64,000 nucleotides of DNA from Oryzobacter faecalis (GCF_046764005.1 NZ_JBKOFW010000002.1:310001-374000), one strand, 5' to 3'; shown: positions 33,736 to 41,927, numbered from the stretch's first letter. The notes: generated by a model from the sequence alone, not told the origin. Program-made: numbers and translations.

Positions 33736-34302
33736 TCATCCGAGGAACTCCTCCGGGTCGAACTCGGAGAGCGGGATGACGCGCACGCGCGGCAGGCGCG
33801 AGTTGAACGCGCCGACGTCGTGCTCGAGGTCGATGTGTTCGACGCCCTCGATCTGCAGGGCGCCCGCGGTGAACTCGCGGAACCCGACGACGGCGACGCG
33901 GCGACCGTCCTCGACGAGCGTGCGCAGGTGAGCGGCGAAGTCGGCGTCGTGGCTGGCGAGGACGACATCGGCGTCCTCGTGGTCGCGCAGCGCGTCGAGG
34001 GTGCGCTGGATGCCGATGTCGACGACCTTCTCGCCCTCGTCGCCGGTGAGCGCGACGGGGCGGTAGCCGTTGGCGAGGAGCGCCTGGACGAAGGGCAGCG
34101 GCAGGGTGCCGCCGGAGACGTTGAGGAAGAACAGGCCGGTGGCGGGCTGGCCCCAGCGGTCCTCGAGGTGGTCGGTGAGGCGCTGCCAGCGCGGCCGCTC
34201 CTCGGGCTGGGGTCGCCGGCCGAGGACGGACGAGCCGAGGGTGGCGTCGAGGTTCTCGCCGTCGACGAGGACGTACGTGCGGCGGGTGCTCACGGTGCTC
34301 AC
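33736..34302 (-). CDS. NYN-domain (PIN-like) putative nuclease
   Basis: 188 residues from GTG at 34302, two bases after the ku stop; a second GTG at 34293 is possible. The NYN fold is indicated by YVLVDGENLDATLG, GDEGEKVVDIGIQRTLD and VLASHDADFAAHL, which bring together the acidic residues expected to bind metal. NYN domains are mostly RNases; DNA activity is possible. The near-zero spacing after ku means co-translation and suggests a link to end joining. Function not established. Confidence 0.85.
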   Translation of the reverse strand: MSTVSTRRTYVLVDGENLDATLGSSVLGRRPQPEERPRWQRLTDHLEDRWGQPATGLFFLNVSGGTLPLPFVQALLANGYRPVALTGDEGEKVVDIGIQRTLDALRDHEDADVVLASHDADFAAHLRTLVEDGRRVAVVGFREFTAGALQIEGVEHIDLEHDVGAFNSRLPRVRVIPLSEFDPEEFLG

Positions 34303-34304
34303 GC

Positions 34305-35225
34305 TCAGCTGGCCTTCTTCGCGGTCTTCTTCGCCGCGGTCTTCTTGGCCGGGGCCTTCTTCGCGGCGGCCTTCTTCGTCGTGGTGGCTGCGGTCTTCCT
34401 GGCCGGGGCCTTCTTCGCCGGCTCCTTCGCGGGGGCGGGCGCCTCACCCCGGCCGGCCTTGGCCTTCTCGACCGAACGGGCGAGCGCGGCGAGCAGGTCG
34501 ACGACCTCGCCGGACTCCTCCTCCTCGGTCTCGATGGCCCGGACCTCGCCGCCCTCGACCTTGGCGCGGACGAGCTCCTTGACGGCGAGGGCGTAGTCGT
34601 CCTCGTACTCGTCGGGGTCGTAGTCGCCGGCGAGCTGGTCGATGAGCATCTTCGCCATGTCCATCTCCTGCTTGGACGTCTTCTCGTCGCCGCCGAGGTT
34701 GGCGAAGTCGGCAGCGCGGACCTCGTCGGGCCAGAGCATCGTCTGCATGACGATGACGCCGTCGCGGACGCGGAGGACGGCCATCGTCATGCGGGTGCGG
34801 ATGGAGACGGTGACGATGGCGACGCGCTTCTCCTTCTCGAGGGCGTCACGGAGGAGGACGTAGGGCTTGGTGGCCGACTTGTCGGGCTCGAGGTAGTAGC
34901 TCTTGTCGAGCCACATGGGGTCGATCTGGTCGGCGGGGACGAACTTCGTCACGCCGATCTCCTTGCTCGTGCGCGAGGGGAGGTCGGCGAAGTCCTCGTC
35001 GGTGAGGATGACCATGTCGCCGTCCTCGGTCTCGTAGCCCTTGGCGATGTCGTCGTACGAGACCTCCTCGCCGTCGATCTGGCAGATGCGCCGGTACCGG
35101 ATCCGCCCGCCGTCCTCGCGGTGCACCTGGCGGAACTGCACGTCGTGGTTCTCGGTGGCGGAGTACAGCCGCACCGGCACGTTGACGAGGCCGAAGGAGA
35201 CCGCGCCCTTCCAGATCGCGCGCAT
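34305..35225 (-). CDS. ku: Ku homodimer, non-homologous end joining
   Basis: 306 residues from ATG at 35225. It binds DNA ends as a ring and recruits LigD. The Ku core MRAIWKGAVSFGLVNVPVRL runs to about residue 255, and a lysine/alanine tail of about 45 residues (repeats of KKAPAKKTAAKK type) follows, like the basic extension of mycobacterial Ku that binds DNA. It is divergent from the ligase part of LigD with 337 bp between. A longer frame starting at 35360 is not supported. NYN and nei genes follow on the same strand. Confidence 0.97.
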   Translation of the reverse strand: MRAIWKGAVSFGLVNVPVRLYSATENHDVQFRQVHREDGGRIRYRRICQIDGEEVSYDDIAKGYETEDGDMVILTDEDFADLPSRTSKEIGVTKFVPADQIDPMWLDKSYYLEPDKSATKPYVLLRDALEKEKRVAIVTVSIRTRMTMAVLRVRDGVIVMQTMLWPDEVRAADFANLGGDEKTSKQEMDMAKMLIDQLAGDYDPDEYEDDYALAVKELVRAKVEGGEVRAIETEEEESGEVVDLLAALARSVEKAKAGRGEAPAPAKEPAKKAPARKTAATTTKKAAAKKAPAKKTAAKKTAKKAS

Positions 35226-35562
35226 CGAGCCCACACCCTTCCGAGGAGGTCGCCCGCTCCCCGCATCGGGAGCGCAGACTCCCAGCCTAGGCCCGTTCAC
35301 CGGTGCCGGAACCAGCCCCGACCAGCAGGTCCTCCTCCCGCGGTGTCCCGGCCTGTTCACGGGGGGGGGGGAGGCGGTCGAGCTGGATGCCGGTGCGCGG
35401 ACGGGGGCGGTCGGTCCGAGCGGTAGCCGTGCGAACTTCGACCTATTGGGCGATGTTGTCCCAGAGCGGTGCGTGCGAACTTCGACCTATTGGGCGATGT
35501 TGTCCCGCCGGCCGGCCCCCTGACGGCGCCGAGTGGCCTCCTCCTCGACCCTCCCGTGCAGG
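35226..35562. other. Divergent ku/ligD spacer
   Basis: 337 bp without a gene. It contains an uninterrupted run of 11 G (35361-35371) and two identical 35-bp direct repeats (35428-35462 and 35472-35506). No classical SOS box (GAAC-N4-GTTC) was found. Promoters for both sides must lie here. Confidence 0.7.
35428..35506 (+). repeat. Pair of 35-bp direct repeats
   Basis: Each unit begins CGTGCGAACTTCGACC and ends GGGCGATGTTGTCCC; the copies are identical and separated by 9 bases. They are moderately AT-richer than the surroundings and lie 57 bp upstream of the ligase start. They could bind a regulator cooperatively or be a small repeat family in this genome. Not seen elsewhere in this window. 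Confidence 0.9.
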
Positions 35563-36525
35563 ATGGGGCCCGTGGCCCCGTTCCGTCCGATGCTCGCGAC
35601 CGTCGCCGAGCGCGTCCCGACCGGCGACGCCTGGGTGCACGAGGTCAAGTGGGACGGGATGCGGGTGCTCGTCGACGTCCGGGACGGCAAGGTCACCGTC
35701 TGGTCGCGCAGCGAACGCGACGTCACGGCCGCCTTCCCGGAGCTCGACGCGCTCGCCGACGCCTACGACGACATGCTCCTCGACGGCGAGGTCGTCGCGC
35801 TCGAGGCCGGCCGCCCGAGCTTCCACGCGCTCACCGAGCGGATGCACGTGGGGAAGCGACGCCAGGCCGAGGCCCTGATGGCGACGCGTCCGGTGACGCT
35901 CATGGTGTTCGACCTGCTGCGGCTGTTCGGCCAGGACCTGCGCAGCCAGCCCTGGAGCGCGCGCCGCGAGCTGCTCGAGCGGCTCGAGCTGACCGGCCGT
36001 TCGTGGCAGGTGCCCGCGGTCCACGACGACGGAGCCGAGCTGCTCGCGGCGACGGCGGCGCAGGGGCTCGAGGGGATCGTCAGCAAGCGTCGCTCGGCCC
36101 CCTACGCCACCGGTCGCCGGTCGCCCGACTGGCGCAAGACGGCCCACCGGGCCACGCACTCGGTCGTCCTCGGCGGGTGGCGGCCGGAGGCCGGCTCGAC
36201 CTCCGCGCGGCTGGGTGCGGTCCTCGTCGGGCTCCCCGACGGCGCGGGCGGCTGGCGCTACGCCGGACGCGTGGGGTCCGGGCTCGCGGGCTCGGCCGGG
36301 GAGGCCCTGCGGCGCCGGCTCCAGCGGATGCAGCGCGACGACTCACCCTTCAGCGACGAGGTCCCGGCGGTCGACGCCTCCGGGACGACGTGGGTCGAGC
36401 CGCGGCTCGTCGTCGAGGTGAGGGCGCTCGAGCTGACGGGCCAGCACCGGCTGCGCCAGCCGACCTACCTCGGCGTGCGCTCCGACCTCACGCCGGACGA
36501 CCTCGTGGAGGCCGAGGATGCCTGA
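35563..36525 (+). CDS. ligD: LigD ATP-dependent DNA ligase domain, stand-alone
   Basis: 320 residues from ATG at 35563; GTG at 35572 is an alternative. Nucleotidyltransferase motifs: I, EVKWDGMR with Lys29 taking AMP; III, LLDGEVVAL and MVFDLL; IV, EGIVSKR; V, PDWRKTAH. An OB domain follows (SVVLGGWRPE to the end). It seals ends joined by Ku. In M. tuberculosis LigD the polymerase, nuclease and ligase parts are one chain; here ligase and polymerase are separate frames overlapping by 8 bp, and no phosphoesterase domain is present nearby. Confidence 0.93.
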   Translation: MGPVAPFRPMLATVAERVPTGDAWVHEVKWDGMRVLVDVRDGKVTVWSRSERDVTAAFPELDALADAYDDMLLDGEVVALEAGRPSFHALTERMHVGKRRQAEALMATRPVTLMVFDLLRLFGQDLRSQPWSARRELLERLELTGRSWQVPAVHDDGAELLAATAAQGLEGIVSKRRSAPYATGRRSPDWRKTAHRATHSVVLGGWRPEAGSTSARLGAVLVGLPDGAGGWRYAGRVGSGLAGSAGEALRRRLQRMQRDDSPFSDEVPAVDASGTTWVEPRLVVEVRALELTGQHRLRQPTYLGVRSDLTPDDLVEAEDA

Positions 36526-37399
36526 GCGCTACGTCCCCGAGGTGACCCGCGTCGAGGTCGCCGGTCGCAAGCTGCGCCTGACGAGCCTGGACAAGGTCAT
36601 GTACCCGGCGACGGAGACGACCAAGGGCGAGGTCCTCAGCTACTACGCACAGGTCGCGCCGTTCCTCCTGCCCCATGTCGCCGCCCGCCCGGTGACCCGG
36701 GTGCGCTGGCCGCACGGGGTCGAGGACCAGATGTTCTTCGAGAAGAACCTGCCGTCAGGGGCGCCGAGCTGGCTGCCGAGGGTGCCCGTCGACGACGTGA
36801 CCTACCCCCTCGTCGAGGACCTCGCCGACCTGACCTACCTCGTCAACCTCAACTCCCTCGAGCTCCACGTGCCGCAGTGGACGGTCGAGGACGGTGAGCC
36901 GCAGCGGCCGAACCGGCTCGTCATCGACCTCGACCCCGGCAAGCCCGCCGGCCTCCACGAGTGCGCCCGGGTGGCCCTGCTCGTCCGCGACCGCCTCGAC
37001 GCCCTGGGCCTCGAGCTGTACCCCGTGACGTCGGGGAGCAAGGGGATGCAGCTCTATGCGGCGCTCGGCGGAGACCTGTCGTCGGACCAGGTGCGCGACC
37101 TCGCGATGCAGCTGGCGCAGGAGATGACGAAGAAGCACCCCGACCTCGTGCTGTGGAAGATGACGAAGTCGCTGCGCCCCGGCAAGGTCTTCCTCGACTG
37201 GAGCCAGAACGTCGCCGCGAAGACGACGATCAGCCCCTACTCGCTGCGTGGCCGCGAGCTGCCCTGCGTCGCCGCACCTCGCACCTGGGATGAGGTGGAA
37301 CGCGGTGCGGCAGAGCCGGACTCGTTGCAGCAGCTGATGTTCGACGAGGTGCTCGACCGGATCCGAACCGACGGCGACCTCATCGCCGACCTTCCGTGA
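36518..37399 (+). CDS. ligD: LigD polymerase domain (AEP primase family), stand-alone
   Basis: 293 residues. An archaeo-eukaryotic primase-type polymerase that fills gaps, often with ribonucleotides, in NHEJ. It aligns without gaps to the numbering I know for M. tuberculosis PolDom: D137 and D139 in VIDLDPG, K175 in TSGSKG, D227 in VFLDWSQN, followed by KTTISPYSLRG. The conserved His of SGSKGxH is Gln here (Q178, SGSKGMQLY). Translation is probably coupled to the ligase. Its 3' end overlaps the convergent FhuF-type gene by 20 bp. Confidence 0.93.
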   Translation: MPERYVPEVTRVEVAGRKLRLTSLDKVMYPATETTKGEVLSYYAQVAPFLLPHVAARPVTRVRWPHGVEDQMFFEKNLPSGAPSWLPRVPVDDVTYPLVEDLADLTYLVNLNSLELHVPQWTVEDGEPQRPNRLVIDLDPGKPAGLHECARVALLVRDRLDALGLELYPVTSGSKGMQLYAALGGDLSSDQVRDLAMQLAQEMTKKHPDLVLWKMTKSLRPGKVFLDWSQNVAAKTTISPYSLRGRELPCVAAPRTWDEVERGAAEPDSLQQLMFDEVLDRIRTDGDLIADLP

Positions 37400-37973
37400 C
37401 CCTCGGACACCCGGCGCACTCGACGCACCCCGGCAGCGCGTAGATGAGGCAGCAGGACGCCCGCGGGGGCACCCCGGGGCGGAACAGGCCGGCGGCCGAC
37501 TCGGCCTCGCGCCGGGCGGCCGCCCACATGTCGTCGACGAAGGCGGCCCGGGCGTGCGGGCCGAGGCGCACCACCGCCGCGTACCGCTCGGCCAGCGGCG
37601 CGGCGACGGCGCGGTAGTCGGCCTCGGCCCGGTCGAGCCGGTCCCCGAGGGGGCCGTCGTCCGCCACGAGGCCGCCGACCCTGACCCGGTCCGGCACGAG
37701 TGCCGGCCCGAGGCCGAAGGTGATGCCGGCGAGGTCGGCCCGCCACGGACCCGAGGACGCCGCGTACGCCGCGGCGTGGGCGGGCACCTGGAGCAGCCAC
37801 TGCAGGACGAACGCGGCCGCGACCTGCGGTGGGGCGTCGACGTCGTACCAGCGCGACTGGAGGACGACGAGGTCGTGCTGCCAGGACCGCGCGTCGGTGC
37901 CGAGGTCGTGCGGGAGGAGGGGACCGCCGGTCGTGAAGACCAGCCAGGCGTGCCGGCGCGACATCGACGACAC
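37380..37973 (-). CDS. FhuF-type [2Fe-2S] protein, ferric siderophore reductase-like
   Basis: 197 residues from GTG at 37973, chosen for GGAGGG 4 bases upstream; an ATG at 37964 is too far from it. The C-terminus CC-x10-C-x2-C (CCLIYALPGCVECAGC) is the unusual cluster motif of FhuF reductases, which release iron from ferric siderophores in the cytoplasm. The N-terminal half is otherwise not recognisable. No siderophore genes are near. It is upstream of nothing on its own strand except the repair island, and overlaps the polymerase gene tail by 20 bp. Confidence 0.78.
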   Translation of the reverse strand: MSSMSRRHAWLVFTTGGPLLPHDLGTDARSWQHDLVVLQSRWYDVDAPPQVAAAFVLQWLLQVPAHAAAYAASSGPWRADLAGITFGLGPALVPDRVRVGGLVADDGPLGDRLDRAEADYRAVAAPLAERYAAVVRLGPHARAAFVDDMWAAARREAESAAGLFRPGVPPRASCCLIYALPGCVECAGCPRVTEGRR

Positions 37974-38020
37974 GGCGCCCTCCGGGTCGGGGGGCGCCGT
38001 GTCGTGCGGAGTCGATGGGG

Positions 38021-38365
38021 TCAGGCGTGCGCCTTGTCGTAGGCGGCCTGGACCTCGGCCGAGATGCGGCCACGGTCGCTGACCTGGTGGCCGTTGGAGC
38101 GGGCCCACTCGCGGACGGCGGAGAGGTCGGCCTTCGAGCCCGAACCGCGGGCGCTGCCGCGAGCCGCGCGACCGGCGCTCTTGCGGCCACCGGTCCGCTC
38201 GGCGTGACCGATCCACACGGCCAGCTCGTCGCGCAGCTTCGCGGCGTTGTCGGAGGTGAGGTCGATCTCGTAGGACACGCCGTCGAGCGAGAACGAGACG
38301 GTCTCGTCGGCGGGGGAGCTCTTGTCGAGGTCGTCGACGAGGAGCACCTGGACCTTCTTTGCCAT
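38021..38365 (-). CDS. lsr2: Nucleoid-associated protein Lsr2
   Basis: 114 residues from ATG at 38365. An H-NS-like protein that bridges and silences AT-rich DNA. The N-terminal dimerisation domain MAKKVQVLLVDDLDKSSPADETVSF and the C-terminal DNA-binding helix pair with the AT-hook-like RGR (VREWARSNGHQVSDRGRIS) are clear. It follows lysS and a small membrane protein, as in other actinobacteria. The 137 bp upstream are AT-richer than average, fitting autoregulation (inference). Confidence 0.97.
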   Translation of the reverse strand: MAKKVQVLLVDDLDKSSPADETVSFSLDGVSYEIDLTSDNAAKLRDELAVWIGHAERTGGRKSAGRAARGSARGSGSKADLSAVREWARSNGHQVSDRGRISAEVQAAYDKAHA

Positions 38366-38502
38366 GGTTGTCCCTTCAGGCGGCGCATTCTTCACCGTTG
38401 TGTGGCGCCGGAATTGACGTCCACCCGGGAAACGTAGCAGGAAACGTCCTCCGGTGAATACGCGCGGAATGCGCTCGCGAGAAGAGACGGAGAATGCCTG
38501 TG

Positions 38503-38706
38503 CTATTCCTGTGCCGACGTGCCGTGGGAATGGTTGCCGTCCGTCTCCGGCGCATGGGTCCGTGCGTCCTGTTCGCGCTCGAACTGTTTCTGGGCGAGGC
38601 GCTCCCGGCGGTCGCCCTCGATCATCGAGCGGATGAGGAAATAGAAAAGGACGGCCACCGCAATGGTCGGGACAATGGCCGTGAGATAGGGCCACACGGC
38701 ATCCAT
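38503..38706 (-). CDS. Small single-span membrane protein
   Basis: 67 residues. A membrane helix lies at about residues 7-27 (YLTAIVPTIAVAVLFYFLI), then a basic and Gln/Glu-rich cytoplasmic helix (GDRRERLAQKQFEREQ) and a polar tail. ATG at 38706 begins one base after the lysS stop, so it is co-translated with lysS. It has no recognised domain. The gene is real by coupling and composition. Confidence 0.75.
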   Translation of the reverse strand: MDAVWPYLTAIVPTIAVAVLFYFLIRSMIEGDRRERLAQKQFEREQDARTHAPETDGNHSHGTSAQE

Positions 38707-38707
38707 C

Positions 38708-40210
38708 TCAGGCCTCCGGCTTCAGGTGCGGGAAAAGGATGGTCTCGCGGATGTTCGCGCCGGTGAACAGCATGACCAGCCGGTCGATGCCCAGGCCCAG
38801 GCCACCCATCGGCGGGGCACCGTACTCGAGGGCCCGCAGGAAGTCCTCGTCCAGCTGCATGGCCTCCGGGTCGCCCCCGGCGGCGCGCAGCGACTGCTCG
38901 GTCAGCACCTCGCGCTGGACGACGGGGTCGACGAGCTCGGAGAACCCGGTGCCGCGCTCGACGCCGGCGATGACGAGGTCCCAGGCCTCGATGTGGCCGG
39001 GCTTGCTGCGGTGGGGACGGGCGAGCGGCTGCGCGATCGCCGGGTAGTCGCACAGGAAGGTCGGCTGGAGCAGCCCGGGCTCGACGAGCTCCCCGAGCAG
39101 CTCGAGGAAGACCTTGTCCTTCTCCATGCCGGGGGCCAGCTCGACGCCGTGCTCCTCGGCGAACCCGACGAGGGTCTCGAGCGGGGTGTCGATGGTGACC
39201 GTCTCGCCGACGGCTTCCGAGACACCCTCGTAGACCGGCAGCCAGCGCCACTCGCCGCCGAGGTCGACCGTGCCGGCAGGGGTCTCGACGGTCCGCGAAC
39301 CGAGGGCGTCCGCGACGCCGAGGTAGAGGTCACGGATCAGCCCGGCGATGGACGTCTGGTCGCCCCACGCCTGGTAGGCCTCGAGCATCGTGAACTCGGG
39401 GGAGTGGGTGGCGTCGACGCCCTCGTTGCGGAAGATCCGGCCCATCTCGTAGACGCGGTCGACCCCACCGACCACGGCCTTCTTGAGGTTCAGCTCGAGG
39501 GCGATCCGCAGGACCATCTCGTGGTCGAAGGCGTTCATGTGGGTGCGGAACGGGCGGGCCGCGGCGCCGCCGTGGACGAGCTGGATGACGGGGGTCTCGA
39601 CCTCGACGTAGCCCTGGTCCTCGAGGACGCCGCGGATCGCCCGCAGCGCCGCCGCCTTGGTGCGCACCATGTCGCGCGCCTCCTGGCGCACGACGAGGTC
39701 GGCGTACCGCTGCCGCACCCGCGACTCCTCGGACAGCTCCTTGTGGAGGACGGGCAGCGGGCGCAGCGCCTTGCTCGCCATCTCCCAGCGGGTCGCCATC
39801 ACCGACAGCTCCCCGCGGCGGGAGGAGATGACGCGGCCCTCGACGAACACGTGGTCGCCGAGGTCGACGTCGGCCTTCCAGGCGGCGAGGGCGTCCTCCC
39901 CGACCTCCGCGAGGCTGAGCATGACCTGCAGCCGCGTGCCGGGTCCCTCCTGGAGCGTGGCGAACGCGAGCTTGCCGGTGTTCCGGACGAAGACGACGCG
40001 GCCCGCGACGCCGACGACGTCCTGGGTCTCCTCGCCCTGCTCGAGGTGGCCCCACTGGTCGCGCACCTGCTCGAGGGAGTGCGTCCGGGCCACGGCCACG
40101 GGGTAGGCCTGACCGCCGGCGCCGATGATGCGGTCGCGCTTCTCGCGCCGGATCCGCAGCTGCTCGGGCAGGTCGGGCTCGGTCGCGGGCGCGGGGACGT
40201 TCTCGGTCAC
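38708..40210 (-). CDS. lysS: Lysyl-tRNA synthetase, class II
   Basis: 500 residues from GTG at 40210; a TTG at 40219 would add three residues. It charges tRNA-Lys. An N-terminal OB-fold anticodon domain spans about 55-160 (GVAGRVVFVRNTGKLAFATLQEG), then the class II core: motif 2 region RNEGVDATHSPEFTMLEAY and motif 3 PPMGGLGLGIDRLVMLFTG. Followed by the small membrane protein and lsr2. Upstream is an ACT-domain gene on the same strand, 61 bp away. Confidence 0.97.
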   Translation of the reverse strand: MTENVPAPATEPDLPEQLRIRREKRDRIIGAGGQAYPVAVARTHSLEQVRDQWGHLEQGEETQDVVGVAGRVVFVRNTGKLAFATLQEGPGTRLQVMLSLAEVGEDALAAWKADVDLGDHVFVEGRVISSRRGELSVMATRWEMASKALRPLPVLHKELSEESRVRQRYADLVVRQEARDMVRTKAAALRAIRGVLEDQGYVEVETPVIQLVHGGAAARPFRTHMNAFDHEMVLRIALELNLKKAVVGGVDRVYEMGRIFRNEGVDATHSPEFTMLEAYQAWGDQTSIAGLIRDLYLGVADALGSRTVETPAGTVDLGGEWRWLPVYEGVSEAVGETVTIDTPLETLVGFAEEHGVELAPGMEKDKVFLELLGELVEPGLLQPTFLCDYPAIAQPLARPHRSKPGHIEAWDLVIAGVERGTGFSELVDPVVQREVLTEQSLRAAGGDPEAMQLDEDFLRALEYGAPPMGGLGLGIDRLVMLFTGANIRETILFPHLKPEA

Positions 40211-40271
40211 GAGGGTCAAGGGTACGGCGGTGGGGGTGGGCCGGCCGCACCTGCCCGGGCCCGAGGTGGCG

Positions 40272-40799
40272 TCAGTCGGCGGGTTCGAGGGCGACGTCGA
40301 CCTGGACCTCGCCGGCCAGCAGCTCGAGCTCGCGTGCCACGACGTCGAGGCTGACGGTGTCGGGCACGCTGACGACGGCCTGCGCCTCGAACAGCCGCCC
40401 GCCCGCCATCGGGGCGTCGCGGGTCAGCGACTCGAGCTCGACGACGCTGACGCCGAGCTCGGCGAGGGTGCCGGAGACGGCCTGGACGATGCCCGGGTGG
40501 TCGTTGCCGAGCACCGACAGGCGCACCCGCCGGCCCGGGGCCACCCCCGCGCCCGCCTCGTCGGCCCCACCCTCGTGGACGGTGACGTCGAGGAGCCCGT
40601 CGAGCGGGCCGAGCGCCTCGCGCAGGGCGGGAGCGCCGACGTCCGGCACCGTGACCACGACGATCCCGGCGAACTTGCCCGCGAGCTCGGCGAGGTGGCT
40701 GCGCTCCCAGTTGCCGCCGTGCTCGGTCACGACGTCGGCCAGCGCCTTGACGAGGCCCGCGCGGTCGTCGCCGATGACGGTGAGGACGAGGGTGGTCAC
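40272..40799 (-). CDS. Tandem ACT-domain protein (GcvR-like)
   Basis: 175 residues from GTG at 40799. Two ACT domains: TLVLTVIGDDRAGLVKALADVV (about 3-75) and RVRLSVLGNDHPGIVQAVSGTLAEL (about 90-170). The layout is that of the glycine cleavage repressor-like family, which senses amino acids without DNA-binding domains. Ligand unknown. It may be co-transcribed with lysS. Confidence 0.88.
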   Translation of the reverse strand: MTTLVLTVIGDDRAGLVKALADVVTEHGGNWERSHLAELAGKFAGIVVVTVPDVGAPALREALGPLDGLLDVTVHEGGADEAGAGVAPGRRVRLSVLGNDHPGIVQAVSGTLAELGVSVVELESLTRDAPMAGGRLFEAQAVVSVPDTVSLDVVARELELLAGEVQVDVALEPAD

Positions 40800-40859
40800 G
40801 CCTCCGAGCGTAGTGGGCCCGCGCCGGAATGCACCCCGTTCCCCGGCCGGCGTCCATAT

Positions 40860-40911
40860 TGTGCTCTTGTCCGCACATATGCTTGACACGGGCGACGACC
40901 GAGGGGACGAT
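40860..40911 (+). promoter_or_regulatory. Candidate iolE promoter with inverted repeat
   Basis: TTGACA (40883-40888), a 17-base spacer and GACGAT (40906-40911) form a plausible sigma-70 promoter. Just upstream lies the inverted repeat TGTGC-N8-GCACA (40860-40877), a possible regulator site. Confidence 0.45.
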
Positions 40912-40954
40912 CGGAGCGCCTGCCGCACCCGACCCCCTGCCCAGGAGGCACCCG

Positions 40955-41878
40955 ATGTCGATCGCCCCCGGCCCGCTCTCCGGCCGCATCGCCGGAGCGC
41001 CCATCTCGTGGGGGGTGTGCGAGGTGCCCGGGTGGGGCGCCATGCTCCCGCCCTCCCGCGTGCTCCCGGAGATGCGCTCCCTCGGCCTGTCGGCGACCGA
41101 GCTCGGGGCCCCCGGCTTCCTCCCCGACGAGCCGGAGGCGCTGCGGGCGACCCTCGCCGAGCACGGTGTCTCGCTCGTCGGCGGCTTCGTCCCGCTCGTC
41201 CTCCAGGATCGCGAGCAGCGGGCCGACGCCCTGCGCCGCGCCCGCGAGACCGCCGAGCTCTTCGCCGGCCAGGGCGCGACACGGTTCGTCACCGCGGCCG
41301 TGCAGGACTACGGCTGGTCGCGTCCGGTGCCGCTCGACGCCGAGGGCATGAAGGTGCTCGGGGAAGGGCTGGCGCAGGTCGACGAGGTGTGCGCCGAGCT
41401 CGGGCTGACCCAGGTGCTCCACCCGCACGTCGACACGCTCGTCGAGACCGCCGCCGACGTCGGGCTCGCCCTCGAGCACACCGACGTCCTGTGGTGCCTC
41501 GACACCGGGCACCTCCAGATCGGCGGCGTCGACCCCGTCGCCTTCGCCCGTGAGCACGCCCCCCGGGTGGGGCACGTGCACCTCAAGGACGTCGACAACG
41601 CGGTGGCCGCCTCTGTGCTGGCGCGCGACGTCAGCCTGCTCGCGGGCGTCCAGTCCGGGCTGTTCAAGCCGCTGGGCACCGGCGACGTCGCCATCGACGA
41701 GGCCGTCCTCGCGCTCGAGGCCGCCGGCTACGACGGCTGGTACGTCCTCGAGCAGGACACCGCGCTCACCGCCGGCATCCCCGCCGAGGGCACCGGGCCG
41801 GTCGACGACGTCCGCGCGAGCCTGGCCTACCTCGCCGAGCGGGTCGGCCCGCGCCTGGTGGCTGCCGCCTCCTCGTGA
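40955..41878 (+). CDS. iolE: Inosose dehydratase-like TIM-barrel protein
   Basis: 307 residues from ATG at 40955 (AGGAGG upstream). The opening GAPISWGVCEVPGWGAMLP and RVLPEMRSLGLSATELG are signatures of IolE, which dehydrates 2-keto-myo-inositol. Metal ligands of the AP-endonuclease-2 fold are expected in LHPHVDTLVE, CLDTGHLQIGG, HVHLKDV and VLEQD. It is convergent with iolD across a weak hairpin. It has its own promoter, away from the iolC operon. Confidence 0.92.
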   Translation: MSIAPGPLSGRIAGAPISWGVCEVPGWGAMLPPSRVLPEMRSLGLSATELGAPGFLPDEPEALRATLAEHGVSLVGGFVPLVLQDREQRADALRRARETAELFAGQGATRFVTAAVQDYGWSRPVPLDAEGMKVLGEGLAQVDEVCAELGLTQVLHPHVDTLVETAADVGLALEHTDVLWCLDTGHLQIGGVDPVAFAREHAPRVGHVHLKDVDNAVAASVLARDVSLLAGVQSGLFKPLGTGDVAIDEAVLALEAAGYDGWYVLEQDTALTAGIPAEGTGPVDDVRASLAYLAERVGPRLVAAASS

Positions 41879-41898
41879 CCCACCGCGCCGCGGTGGGA

Positions 41899-41923
41899 GC
41901 CGCGCCGGCGGCTCGGGCGCGGC
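41899..41923. terminator. Weak hairpin between iolE and iolD
   Basis: GCCGCGCC and GGCGCGGC (8 bp) with a 9-base loop between convergent genes. A possible terminator for both. Confidence 0.4.
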
Positions 41924-41927
41924 CCCG

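Noticed and set aside
35428..35506. 35-bp repeats as a mini CRISPR
   Set aside because: The spacer is only 9 bases and there are just two units; no cas genes nearby.
35226..35562. SOS box controlling ku and ligD
   Set aside because: No GAAC-N4-GTTC match; CGAACTTCG within the repeats lacks the correct spacing.
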